DNA of 64,000 bases from Aphanothece hegewaldii CCALA 016 (lineage in GTDB: Bacteria > Cyanobacteriota > Cyanobacteriia > Cyanobacteriales > Microcystaceae), in contig NZ_PXOH01000002.1 of NCBI RefSeq assembly GCF_003007785.1, positions 239,021 to 303,020 on the forward strand, in the 5' to 3' direction. The stretch's first letter is position 1. The number at the start of each line of letters is the position of its first letter. Shown here piece by piece: positions 53,436 through 60,270 of the stretch. A program made the position numbers and the translations under genes. The notes under the pieces were generated by a model. That model was not told the origin of the DNA. It saw nothing but the letters and a program-made list of their open reading frames with translations, and did not search any database.

Positions 53436-54044
53436 ATGGTTTTAACTCAAGATATTGATACAGAGATTTTGCCGTTAGTTGTGCAGTTTCGTCCAGTGAT
53501 TGAAATGACGGATGATGAATTATGCGAGTTTTGTCAGATTAACCGCGATTTACGGATCGAACGCACAGCAGAAGGAGCGATAGTTATTATGCCACCAACA
53601 GGCTCAGAAACAGGCGGAAGAAACTTTAGTTTAACTGGACAATTAGCGGTATGGGTAGAACGTGACGGGACGGGAAAAGGATTTGATTCTAATACAGGAT
53701 TTATTTTACCTAATAAAGCGATGCGATCGCCTGATGTATCTTGGATTAAAAAGAAACGTTGGGAAGCCATTCCTCATGAACAGCGTCAAAAGTTTGCGCC
53801 GATTTGTCCCGATTTTGTTGTGGAGTTGAGATCTCAAACCGATAGTTTGAAAGTCTTACAAAAAAAGATGCAAGAATATCTTGACAATGGTGCGCTTTTG
53901 TGCTGGTTAATTGACCCAATCCAAAAAAAAGTTTATATTTATCGTCCTGACGCTGAAGTGGTTTGTTTAAATAATCCTAAAACCCTTAGTGGTGAACCAA
54001 TTTTGTCGGGATTTGTCTTAGATTTAAGCAAGATTTGGGATTAA
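53436..54044 (+). CDS. Uma2 family protein, tandem copy 2
   Basis: Second tandem Uma2 copy, also 202 residues. It differs from copy 1 mainly in the middle third (TGSETGGRNFSLTGQLAVW, NTGFILPNKAMRSPDVSWI), while the first 23 codons and the last 75 are nearly unchanged. Bases 53801-53947 are identical to 53150-53296 in copy 1. That mosaic pattern points to recent gene conversion or selection on the ends only. The ribosome-binding region AGGAGTAAT is duplicated with the gene. The next gene (TrpE/PabB family) starts 13 bases later. Confidence 0.85.
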   Translation: MVLTQDIDTEILPLVVQFRPVIEMTDDELCEFCQINRDLRIERTAEGAIVIMPPTGSETGGRNFSLTGQLAVWVERDGTGKGFDSNTGFILPNKAMRSPDVSWIKKKRWEAIPHEQRQKFAPICPDFVVELRSQTDSLKVLQKKMQEYLDNGALLCWLIDPIQKKVYIYRPDAEVVCLNNPKTLSGEPILSGFVLDLSKIWD

Positions 54045-54057
54045 TAATTAACTTTTT

Positions 54058-55410
54058 ATGATTTCTCATTGGTATTGGCGATCGCTTCCTCTTCATCATC
54101 GCACAGGTTCAGAGATCTTTGAACGACTCTATCAAAAAGAGACCATTGCAACTCTTTTAGAAAGTCCTTACCCAACTCCAAAAGATTATCCTGATCTTTG
54201 TCGTTATTCCATTTGTGCTGGTTCGCCGCGACAAATGTGGACTCCCAAAATCGGGGAAATTTTGCCTTTTCTCAATGGTTTATTAGCTTCTTCCCCTAGT
54301 TTATCCTCATTACCTGACCATTTGCCTTTTATCGGTGGTTGGTTAGGTTGGTTAGGTTATGATTTAGCTTGGGAAATTGAAAAGTTACCCAAACAAAACT
54401 CAGATCCTTTACCATTTCCTGTAGCTTACTGGTATGAACCCGAAACCTTTGCCGTTTTGGATCATATTGAACAAATACTCTGGTTAGCAGCGACCAATCA
54501 GACAGATTTAGATCGTTTAGAATCTCTATTAGAAAAAGATACCGCACCTTATATTAAAAATACCATTGCATCGCCACCGATCGCGTTTTGTACGGAGCAA
54601 GCTGACTATGAAGCATCTGTAAGATCCGCCCTAAAATATATTAAAGCGGGTGATATTTTTCAGACCAATCTTTCTTTAAGGTTTCAGACGAAAACAACTG
54701 CCGATAGTTGGCAGATTTATCGTAATCTACAACAGATTAACCCTTCTCCGTTTGCGAGTTATTGGCGAACTCCTTGGGGTGTGGTGGTGAGTTGTTCTCC
54801 CGAAAGATTAGTAAAACTGGAAAATAAAAAAGTCCAAACTCGCCCTATTGCGGGAACTCGCCCTCGTGGGATGACAACAGAAGCGGATCAAAAGTTGGCT
54901 TTTGAATTAAAAGCGAATGTGAAAGAACAAGCTGAACATATTATGTTAGTAGACTTAGAACGCAATGATTTAGGGCGATTCTGTCAATGGGGGTCGGTTT
55001 ATGTCGATGAATTACTGACGATCGAGCGTTATAGTCATGTCATGCACTTAGTTAGTAATATTAGTGGGATCTTGCATGACAAGTACAATAGTATTGATAT
55101 AATTCGCTCGTTGTTTCCGGGGGGAACTATTACAGGATGTCCCAAAGTGCGTTGTATGGAAATTATTGAAGAGTTAGAACCATTAGGACGTAGTTTATTT
55201 TATGGTTCTTGTGGCTATCTAGATATACGAGGCAATTTAGACTTAAATATTTTGATTCGGACGTTGTTACTTACGCCCCTTAATGAGATTTATCAGGTTT
55301 GGGGACAAGTTGGTGCGGGAATTGTGGCTGATAGCGATCCATCGCTAGAATGGTATGAGTCACTTAATAAAGCTGAAGCACAATTAGCCGCTCTTAGATT
55401 GACTCTTTAA
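54058..55410 (+). CDS. anthranilate/4-amino-4-deoxychorismate synthase component I family (TrpE/PabB-like)
   Basis: Chorismate-binding enzyme that aminates chorismate on the way to folate or tryptophan. The 450-residue protein has the N-terminal PFIGGWLGWLGYDLAWEIEK and the chorismate domain with KYIKAGDIFQTNLSLRFQTK, SCSPERLVKLENKKVQTRPI and GGTITGCPKVRCMEIIEELE. The active-site segment reads PIAGTRPRG with Ala, as in TrpE; many PabB proteins have Lys there (PIKGT). The length and closing sequence QVGAGIVADSDPSLEWYESL fit either. Since TrpE is usually longer (near 500), PabB is my weak preference. It is downstream of the Uma2 pair on the same strand. Confidence 0.82.
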   Translation: MISHWYWRSLPLHHRTGSEIFERLYQKETIATLLESPYPTPKDYPDLCRYSICAGSPRQMWTPKIGEILPFLNGLLASSPSLSSLPDHLPFIGGWLGWLGYDLAWEIEKLPKQNSDPLPFPVAYWYEPETFAVLDHIEQILWLAATNQTDLDRLESLLEKDTAPYIKNTIASPPIAFCTEQADYEASVRSALKYIKAGDIFQTNLSLRFQTKTTADSWQIYRNLQQINPSPFASYWRTPWGVVVSCSPERLVKLENKKVQTRPIAGTRPRGMTTEADQKLAFELKANVKEQAEHIMLVDLERNDLGRFCQWGSVYVDELLTIERYSHVMHLVSNISGILHDKYNSIDIIRSLFPGGTITGCPKVRCMEIIEELEPLGRSLFYGSCGYLDIRGNLDLNILIRTLLLTPLNEIYQVWGQVGAGIVADSDPSLEWYESLNKAEAQLAALRLTL

Positions 55411-55711
55411 GCGTGATCATAGTTCTATTTTTTCGTCCGTTTAGCTTAAAATTAATTTATATTCTGCTCAATTTTTCTGATCTTAATTAAAAAGCAAAAG
55501 TGAGCCGAAATAAGATAATCTATATAAGTCGTGTAGATAATTAAGTGTTTGTGTAGGCTTCATCATAGGCTTAACTCAAATAAAATTAGTTCAAAATTAG
55601 CTTAATTATTTCATCAATTCCTGACATTTGCTTGATCTTTGCTTAATTTGAATTTGATCCTTTTTCTACCAGAAAGCGATCGCAGTGATGTCGTTTAGTG
55701 TGTAACCTTTG
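55411..55711. other. 301-base gap upstream of pipX
   Basis: AT-rich sequence holding the promoter of pipX and the trailer of the TrpE/PabB gene. I looked for an NtcA site (GTA-N8-TAC) and found none that matches. One HIP1 octamer occurs at 55677. There is no tRNA, hairpin or open frame of note. Confidence 0.4.
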
Positions 55712-55981
55712 ATGAGTAACGAAATTTATCTTAACCACCCAACTTTTGGTTTATTATACAGAGTATGCGTTCTCGATGAAGCTCAAGAAATATTTACAAC
55801 TCTTTATGCTCAACGTCTTTTCTTTTTGGTGAAGACAATGGCTCAAACAGTCTCTTTTGACTCGATTAGTCGTTCCGATGCTCGTCTGTTAATGGAGAGT
55901 CGTTTACGCCAGTTACGTCGTGACAATTCTACGTCAGAATACACGACTTTGTATGCGATTTATCAGCGTACTTTTCCTTAA
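55712..55981 (+). CDS. pipX: PII-interacting protein PipX
   Basis: Small coactivator that shuttles between PII (GlnB) and the nitrogen regulator NtcA in cyanobacteria. The 89-residue protein has the family-specific start NEIYLNHPTFGLLYRVCVLD, LYAQRLFFLVKTMAQTVSFD and the C-terminal helices SDARLLMESRLRQLRRDNST and YTTLYAIYQRTFP. The PII-binding Tudor-like domain is residues 1-53. ATG 55712 is the natural start; TTG three bases earlier is in frame. PipX is found essentially only in cyanobacteria, so this gene helps fix the source organism. Confidence 0.95.
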   Translation: MSNEIYLNHPTFGLLYRVCVLDEAQEIFTTLYAQRLFFLVKTMAQTVSFDSISRSDARLLMESRLRQLRRDNSTSEYTTLYAIYQRTFP

Positions 55982-56114
55982 AGTGGAATCACTAAAAAAA
56001 GTGGCAGATTAATACACACACACACAAAAAGTACTGAGTAAAAGCTATCTCGTTTTCGTAGTTTCAGCAAAGTGTTATTCTGGTCAGTAGAAGGACGATT
56101 CAGGAGAAAAAAAG

Positions 56115-56324
56115 ATGACGATTTGGGTAAATGAACAAATTGATCCTTGTGGGCTTGTTTACTCCTGTCTTGCCTGTCGTGATGAACAAGCAGCCCAAGA
56201 TTGTCATCAAACGTGGTCAAAGAATCTGACCGAAGAACAAAAACAACAGGGATGGATTGCAAGACTAAGAACGGTTGAATCTTGGGATGAAGTGCCAGTC
56301 AATGCGCTTAAATTAAGTTATTAA
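56115..56324 (+). CDS. conserved cyanobacterial hypothetical protein, 69 aa
   Basis: A 69-residue soluble protein starting TIWVNEQIDPCGLVYSCLAC. Four cysteines (Cys12, 18, 21 and about 30 in QAAQDCHQTW) could bind metal, though the spacing is not a known motif to me. The second half is rich in Gln, Glu and Arg and ends NALKLSY. A GGAGAAAAAAAG ribosome-binding region precedes ATG 56115. It ends four bases before the convergent clpS stop. I recall similar short proteins next to clpS in cyanobacteria but cannot give a function. Confidence 0.6.
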   Translation: MTIWVNEQIDPCGLVYSCLACRDEQAAQDCHQTWSKNLTEEQKQQGWIARLRTVESWDEVPVNALKLSY

Positions 56325-56328
56325 TTTT

Positions 56329-56622
56329 TTAGGCGGCCTCAATTGGGGCAAGTGTTAAACCTTCACGACGTAATTGTTGATGATAGAGTTCTGCTTGTTC
56401 TTGAGGCCCTGTCCAAACGATCGCCATTCCTTCAAAATGAACTTGATTTGTTAAACTCCACGCTAAATCACTGGTCATTCCGGGTATATATTTCATTAAG
56501 CAGTTAGCAACGTGTTCAAAGGTATTAAAGTCATCGTTTAACACAATGACTTTATAGTTAGGATAAGGTTTTTGGATGACTTGTGTCGATTGACTAGGGG
56601 CTACGGTAGAAGGATTGGGCAT
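56329..56622 (-). CDS. clpS: ATP-dependent Clp protease adaptor ClpS
   Basis: Adaptor that delivers N-degron substrates to the ClpC/ClpP protease. The 97-residue protein has the ClpS core from about residue 23: YKVIVLNDDFNTFEHVANCL with the Asn-Asp-Asp substrate pocket, MKYIPGMTSDLAWSLTNQVH and AELYHQQLRREGLTLAP. An N-terminal 20-residue flexible arm (STVAPSQSTQVIQKP) precedes it. It is followed on the same strand by nothing coding and preceded by lexA 95 bases upstream, from which it is separated by a 12-bp inverted repeat. Confidence 0.95.
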   Translation of the reverse strand: MPNPSTVAPSQSTQVIQKPYPNYKVIVLNDDFNTFEHVANCLMKYIPGMTSDLAWSLTNQVHFEGMAIVWTGPQEQAELYHQQLRREGLTLAPIEAA

Positions 56623-56624
56623 TG

Positions 56625-56708
56625 TCAGTTATCAGTAAACAGTTTACAGTCAACAGTTTACAGTGAATAGTAAACATATTAATAGGCTTCCTGCTCACTG
56701 ATAACTGA
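56625..56708. repeat. 12-bp inverted repeat between lexA and clpS
   Basis: TCAGTTATCAGT (56625) and ACTGATAACTGA (56697) are perfect inverted copies 60 bases apart. Between them ACAGTTTACAGT-type words repeat. CAGTTATCAGT/CTGATAACTG sequences are common dispersed repeats in cyanobacterial intergenic regions; a related run TGATGACTGATGACTG lies at 12064. It may end lexA transcription. Confidence 0.55.
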
Positions 56709-56716
56709 TATTTGTT

Positions 56717-57322
56717 TTAAGCGTAGCCGCGCCAAACTCCGACTAATATCCCTTGTACTTCTACTTGATCAGCCATAATATCAATGGGCTGATATTTAAT
56801 GTTAGAAGGTTTTAGGGTAATCGTTTCACCTTGTTGATAGAAACGCTTAAGGGTTGTTCCATGTCCAGCAACTCTAGCGGCGACAATTTCTCCATTACCA
56901 AGAGATTCATCGGCATTAAGAGAACGCATAATCACGAGATCGCCATCAGCAATGAGATCCTCGATCATGCTATCCCCATTGACTCGCAATGCGAAACAAT
57001 TACGTTGCCCAAACATATTGGATAAATCCAGCTTTTCTTCAACATCGGTAAAAGTTTCTACCAAGCCGCCAGCCGCGATCGCACCTAGAACGGGTATTCC
57101 CTGCGCGGGGGGGCGTAAAATACGAATGGTACGGGCTTTTCCTTCCGTCCAATCGATATAACCCTTGGATCGTAATCGTTCAAGACGACTTTGGATCGGC
57201 GCAGGAGATTTGAGATTCATCGCCCGCATCATCTGACGAATTGATGGCGCGTGTTGAGTTGACCGAATGTATTCGATCAACCAGTCATATAACTCTTGTT
57301 GAGCTTGAGTGAGGGATTCCAT
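56717..57322 (-). CDS. lexA: LexA-type transcriptional repressor
   Basis: Repressor of the SOS type with a winged-helix N-terminus (TQAQQELYDWLIEYIRSTQH, APSIRQMMRAMNLKSPAPIQ) and an S24 peptidase C-terminus. The self-cleavage features are all present: the Ala84-Gly85 bond in AIAAGGLVE, Ser118 in RVNGDSMIEDLI and Lys159 in GTTLKRF. It should therefore be RecA-responsive, unlike some cyanobacterial LexA proteins that lost these residues. The 201-residue length is normal. Upstream are a 10-bp inverted repeat and a near-consensus cyanobacterial SOS box. Confidence 0.95.
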   Translation of the reverse strand: MESLTQAQQELYDWLIEYIRSTQHAPSIRQMMRAMNLKSPAPIQSRLERLRSKGYIDWTEGKARTIRILRPPAQGIPVLGAIAAGGLVETFTDVEEKLDLSNMFGQRNCFALRVNGDSMIEDLIADGDLVIMRSLNADESLGNGEIVAARVAGHGTTLKRFYQQGETITLKPSNIKYQPIDIMADQVEVQGILVGVWRGYA

Positions 57323-57355
57323 TGAATTTCCTCTGTTAGATCGTTTAATAATTAA

Positions 57356-57381
57356 TTCAGTTAAAATTTAATTTAACTGAA
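57356..57381. promoter_or_regulatory. 10-bp inverted repeat in the lexA promoter region
   Basis: TTCAGTTAAA (57356) and TTTAACTGAA (57372) are perfect inverted copies separated by six bases, 34 bases upstream of the lexA start. As RNA it would fold into a leader hairpin; as DNA it is a long operator-like palindrome. It does not match the SOS box, so another regulator could be involved. Confidence 0.5.
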
Positions 57382-57395
57382 CTTGTTTTTATTTT

Positions 57396-57409
57396 AGGAC
57401 ATTCGTACT
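57396..57409. promoter_or_regulatory. candidate LexA (SOS) box upstream of lexA
   Basis: AGGACATTCGTACT fits the cyanobacterial LexA-box consensus RGTACNNNDGTWCB at 12 of 14 positions (mismatches: G for T at position 3 and C at the D position). It lies 74 bases upstream of the lexA start, a sensible place for autoregulation. Identity is inferred from recalled consensus only. Confidence 0.45.
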
Positions 57410-57529
57410 ATTTTAGACAAATTTTTTTAGCAAATTGTTGATAGCAAAATAAGTTAACAATAAAGGCTTCAAAACTAGGAATTGATCAACAATGATAATT
57501 AGCATTTATTTAGTAAAGGATGATTTCCC

Positions 57530-57967
57530 TTGAATTTACCCTCTTTTCTTTGGCTGTGGAAAATTGCCGCTTGGTCAATGGGTTTATCTCTTTTTGCCTA
57601 CAGTTTATTGGCCATCAGTGGGTTAACGATCTTTAATCGTCGCATTTCTAAGCGTCCTCGTCCAACTTGGTTAAGACCTTTGCACTACACAATTGGCGGT
57701 ATTTTGGTTTTTCTGGTTTTATTATTACTCGTTGTTGGCATTGTTGGCACATTGGGTCATTACGGAAGTTTAGGCCATTCTCCTCATATGATTGCTGGAC
57801 TCATGGTTGTGTTGCTTGTTTTGGTCTCGGCAACCAGTGGCTTAATGATTTCTCGTCAATATCCTATTTGGCGTACGATTCATGTCAGAACTAACCTGAT
57901 TCTGTTTTTTGGCTTTTGTTTTGTTACGGTTACGGGTTGGATTGTAGTTCAAAAGTATTTACCTTGA
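57530..57967 (+). CDS. DUF4079 family membrane protein
   Basis: A 145-residue membrane protein with four hydrophobic segments (about 7-30, 52-75, 86-106 and 118-140) and paired histidines (PLHYTIGG, GHYGSLGHSPHMIAG, RTIHVRTNLI) in a layout that resembles cytochrome b561-type or ferric-reductase membrane cores, so heme binding is possible. The start is TTG 57530, since AAAGGATG lies 11 bases upstream. The TGA stop (57965) falls inside the right end of the IS element, so the last residues may differ from the ancestral protein. Confidence 0.7.
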   Translation: MNLPSFLWLWKIAAWSMGLSLFAYSLLAISGLTIFNRRISKRPRPTWLRPLHYTIGGILVFLVLLLLVVGIVGTLGHYGSLGHSPHMIAGLMVVLLVLVSATSGLMISRQYPIWRTIHVRTNLILFFGFCFVTVTGWIVVQKYLP

Positions 57968-58003
57968 CATACTCCGGGCCCCCATTCGGCTAGGATTCTG
58001 GGG

Positions 58004-59129
58004 TCAAACAGTGATTGCAGACAAAGTCCGACTTACATCACCTAACCCAATGGTTGATGCCCCAACCATTTGAATATTACGTGCGGCGTTATCGTCTCTA
58101 CCATTGACCAATTGACAGGATGGACAACGCCACTCTAGAAGCAGACAATTCAAGGGTTTCTAGAACGTGTCCACATCTGTGACAAGTCTTACTGCTGGGA
58201 TACCACTGGTCAATGAAAATAACCAGTTTGTTTTTCTTTTTGGCAACCCATTCTAGGATTTGTAGAAATTCACCAAAAGCTAAATCTGATATCTTCCTCC
58301 CCCAAAGACGTTGCATTCCCTTAAGGTTTAGTGTTTCAAAACACAGCACATCGAATTTATCAGTTAGCTCATGGGCTAATTTCCAGAACCAGTCACGTCT
58401 ACAGTGAGAAATATCTTCATGCTTGCGTACTAGATTTTTTCTAGCTCGTTCTCTGTTCGATGAGCTTTTTAACTTTTTGGAGTGTTGCGAACTGGCTTTT
58501 TTAATTGCTTTTAAAGATTGTTTGAAAAATTGGGGAGACTCAATTTTTGTCCCATCTGAACAAGTTAAGAATGTTTTCAAGCCGAAATCAAACCCCGCTA
58601 TTTTACCAGTCGTGGATTTAATTTCTGATTCATCGACATGATCAACAACTACAACCATAAACAATTCCCCCAACGGTGTACGTTTTATGGTTAAAGTTTT
58701 GATTTTACCTTCTAGATTTCTAGACTTCCAAAATTGATAAACTCTAGTCCCAATTTTTACCCTGTTGCTACTTAAAAACTTATATCTAGCTTGCTTTAAA
58801 GTAAAAGATTTATACTTTTTAACTTTCTTAAATCCTGGTGGTCTAACTCCTTTCTTGTTGTGTTTAAAGAATAGTTGGTACACTTTATCAATACGTTGAC
58901 AGATATCCTGTACTGCCTGAGAACCGACTAATTGCCAAAACTTATTTTTATTTCTAAGTTTAGCCATGTGTTTCTGAAGTTTTGCACAGTTCAAATGCTG
59001 GCCAAACATCGCGTAGTATCGCCTGTGTAAAGCAATACAGTGATTGTAGATAACTCCAGCAGCGTTAATCGACTGCTTCAGGTACCTATTCCGCTTGTGT
59101 TGGTATAGTTTGAACTTAAGTGTTTTCAT
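58004..59129 (-). pseudogene. tnpB: tnpB (RNA-guided nuclease family), frameshifted near its C-terminus
   Basis: IS605-type TnpB, the ancestor family of Cas12, which uses an omega RNA made from the element's right end. The start ATG 59129 gives KTLKFKLYQHKRNRYLKQ. RuvC motifs: GKIAGFDFGLKTFLTCSDG (catalytic Asp) and VLCFETLNLKGM (Glu). The first zinc pair is KTCHRCGH. At about 58134 the frame is lost: the main frame ends SRVALSILSIGQW at 58098, while the next frame continues WRCPSCQLVNGRDDNAARNI, with the second zinc pair and the third RuvC Asp, to TGA at 58004. A two-base deletion (or one-base gain) explains it. As it stands the nuclease should be inactive unless ribosomes shift frame. Confidence 0.85.
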
Positions 59130-59166
59130 GCTATCATGATAGCACATAGATAGCAGAATGACAGCA
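59129..59166. promoter_or_regulatory. operator array between tnpB and the RHH gene
   Basis: TGCTATCATGATAGCA (59129-59144) is a perfect 16-bp palindrome touching the tnpB start codon. Its half-site GATAGCA recurs at 59138, 59149 and, as GACAGCA, at 59160: exactly 11 bases apart, one helical turn. The last copy ends at the ATG of the RHH gene. The array fills the whole 36-base divergent gap, as expected for cooperative binding of a ribbon-helix-helix repressor. Confidence 0.65.
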
Positions 59167-59300
59167 TGAAAACCATAACTTTGAGATGTTCAGATGAAGA
59201 ATATAAAAAGCTTCAGACAATAGCAGCACAGCAAGAACGAAGCATGAATGAGATTTTGAGAGAGTTTATTCGTTCATTAGAATTAAAGCCGTCGCCTTAG
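59166..59300 (+). CDS. small ribbon-helix-helix protein inside the IS element
   Basis: A 44-residue protein. The sequence fits the MetJ/Arc/CopG fold: a beta strand KTITLRCS, helix A DEEYKKLQTIAAQQER and helix B SMNEILREFIRSLEL, ending KPSP. It is divergent from tnpB across 36 bases filled with phased half-sites, and its stop codon (59298) lies within the left-end hairpin of the element. It is therefore part of the mobile unit. I infer a repressor of tnpB and of itself that limits nuclease expression; binding has not been shown. No other gene of this kind is nearby. Confidence 0.7.
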   Translation: MKTITLRCSDEEYKKLQTIAAQQERSMNEILREFIRSLELKPSP

Positions 59301-59447
59301 GACGGGGTAAAAGACCCATTTCTTTGGTAAAGCCTGTTGATGTTTGGTTCGGTTTTCCGTACTTTATACACGTGTTGACTTTTTAGGCAATTATTCTTTA
59401 CAATAATTTACATAAAGAATAAAAAGTTTACAAAGAGGATCACAAAA

Positions 59448-59678
59448 ATGTTAATTTTACTTTCAGTACTTTTAGTAGGTTGGGTTGCAGCAGCAGTTAT
59501 CGGAACACAAGCTTATTTTCTAGGTGAGCAAACTAAACCCATTCATGAAAGAAACTGGCGTTCTAATTCTTTTGAACAAATTGCGCAATCTGTGACTGGA
59601 CAAGAAACCGACTTTAGCAACCGCGTACCAGCTTTTGTGGTAGATTCTTACGCCAGCCAAAATCTACCCACTGATTAA
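59448..59678 (+). CDS. psb35: photosystem II assembly-type protein Psb35-like, single membrane segment
   Basis: A 76-residue thylakoid-type protein with an N-terminal membrane helix (about residues 2-22, ILLSVLLVGWVAAAVIGTQA) followed by YFLGEQTKPIHERNWRSNSF, a highly conserved block, and the C-terminal NRVPAFVVDSYASQ. I recognise it as the short protein called Psb35 in cyanobacteria, which is linked to the CP47 region and high-light proteins; this rests on memory of the conserved block. AGAGGATCAC precedes ATG 59448. A terminator hairpin follows at 59740. It is preceded by the IS element, whose left end lies 141 bases upstream. Confidence 0.6.
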   Translation: MLILLSVLLVGWVAAAVIGTQAYFLGEQTKPIHERNWRSNSFEQIAQSVTGQETDFSNRVPAFVVDSYASQNLPTD

Positions 59679-59739
59679 TAATTCCAAGTCGTTGAAGAAA
59701 GCGGAAAATTGAAGAAAGAAAATGGGATTATGAACAACA

Positions 59740-59766
59740 AGCCTGTTAACGCAGGCTATTTTAATT
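59740..59766. terminator. terminator hairpin after the psb35-like gene
   Basis: AGCCTG-N6-CAGGCT is a perfect 6-bp stem with loop TTAACG, followed by ATTTTAATT. It lies 62 bases after the psb35-like stop and touches the 3' end of the convergent cysteine-rich gene, so it may serve both strands. Confidence 0.65.
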
Positions 59767-60039
59767 GGTTTTGTCCGGAGTATGGTCTGGACAATTTTCG
59801 TCGTCTGTCCATCCATAGGGATGAAAGCCACAAATAAGAGAAGTTCGTGTATCTTGGTTTTGTCCGTATGCTTTACCGTGATAATGTATACAGCCAGAGC
59901 AAACGGTGGGACGATTCGGTTCAATATAATTAAATCCGAGTTGCGCTCGTAAAATCTGACATAAGGCCTGATGACGATGCCAACGTCGATAGAAAGCTTG
60001 CTGACAAACAGAATTAGCAGTTAGCGGCAACGGAATCAT
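59761..60039 (-). CDS. conserved cysteine-rich cyanobacterial hypothetical protein, 92 aa
   Basis: A 92-residue soluble protein with a basic N-terminal helix (CQQAFYRRWHRHQALCQIL) and a C-terminal part bearing RPTVCSGCIHYHGKAYG, TSLICGFHPYGW and ENCPDHTPDK. The four cysteines CSGC, C and C plus histidines could hold a zinc ion or an Fe-S cluster; the CSGCIHYHG...CGFHPYG pattern is one I recall from short cyanobacterial proteins without assigned function. It converges on the psb35-like gene. Start ATG 60039; no ribosome-binding site stands out. Confidence 0.6.
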   Translation of the reverse strand: MIPLPLTANSVCQQAFYRRWHRHQALCQILRAQLGFNYIEPNRPTVCSGCIHYHGKAYGQNQDTRTSLICGFHPYGWTDDENCPDHTPDKTN

Positions 60040-60270
60040 AGTAAGCGACCTAAATAAAATTGCAGAAAAATCTAGGCGAGTCTAGCTTTTATAGATACTA
60101 TTATGATTATATAACTGGTGCAAAAATTCAGTTTTTTGCAGGTAATGATTAAAGTAATAACATTATTAATGATCGGATGTTCCTTAATTATTTATTGAAG
60201 GGATGATTTTTTTGTATGATGGACAAATTAGATGAAACTTTAGGAGGAACGGTAAGCGAATCTTTTTAAA

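Larger units (their letters stand above)
57964..59306. mobile_element. IS200/IS605-family element, tnpB only, with accessory RHH gene
   Basis: An element of about 1.34 kb read on the minus strand. The left end follows TTTAC (complement of 59307-59311) and starts CCCGTC, forming the hairpin CCGTC-N7-GACGG at 59289-59305. The right end reads GGGGGCCCGGAGTATGTCAAG and ends near 57964, close to termini I know from cyanobacterial IS605-type elements. Inside are a frameshifted tnpB (minus) and a divergent 44-codon ribbon-helix-helix gene (plus). No Y1 transposase tnpA is present, so it would need one in trans. There are no target-site duplications, as expected for this family. The exact right boundary is inferred. 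Confidence 0.75.

Noticed and set aside
56010..56026. Short CA dinucleotide run
   Set aside because: Only about eight repeats in a non-coding gap after pipX; no evidence of function or of phase variation.
58213..58641. Plus-strand frames of 64 and 72 codons inside tnpB
   Set aside because: They are antisense to the conserved RuvC part of tnpB and show no family features.
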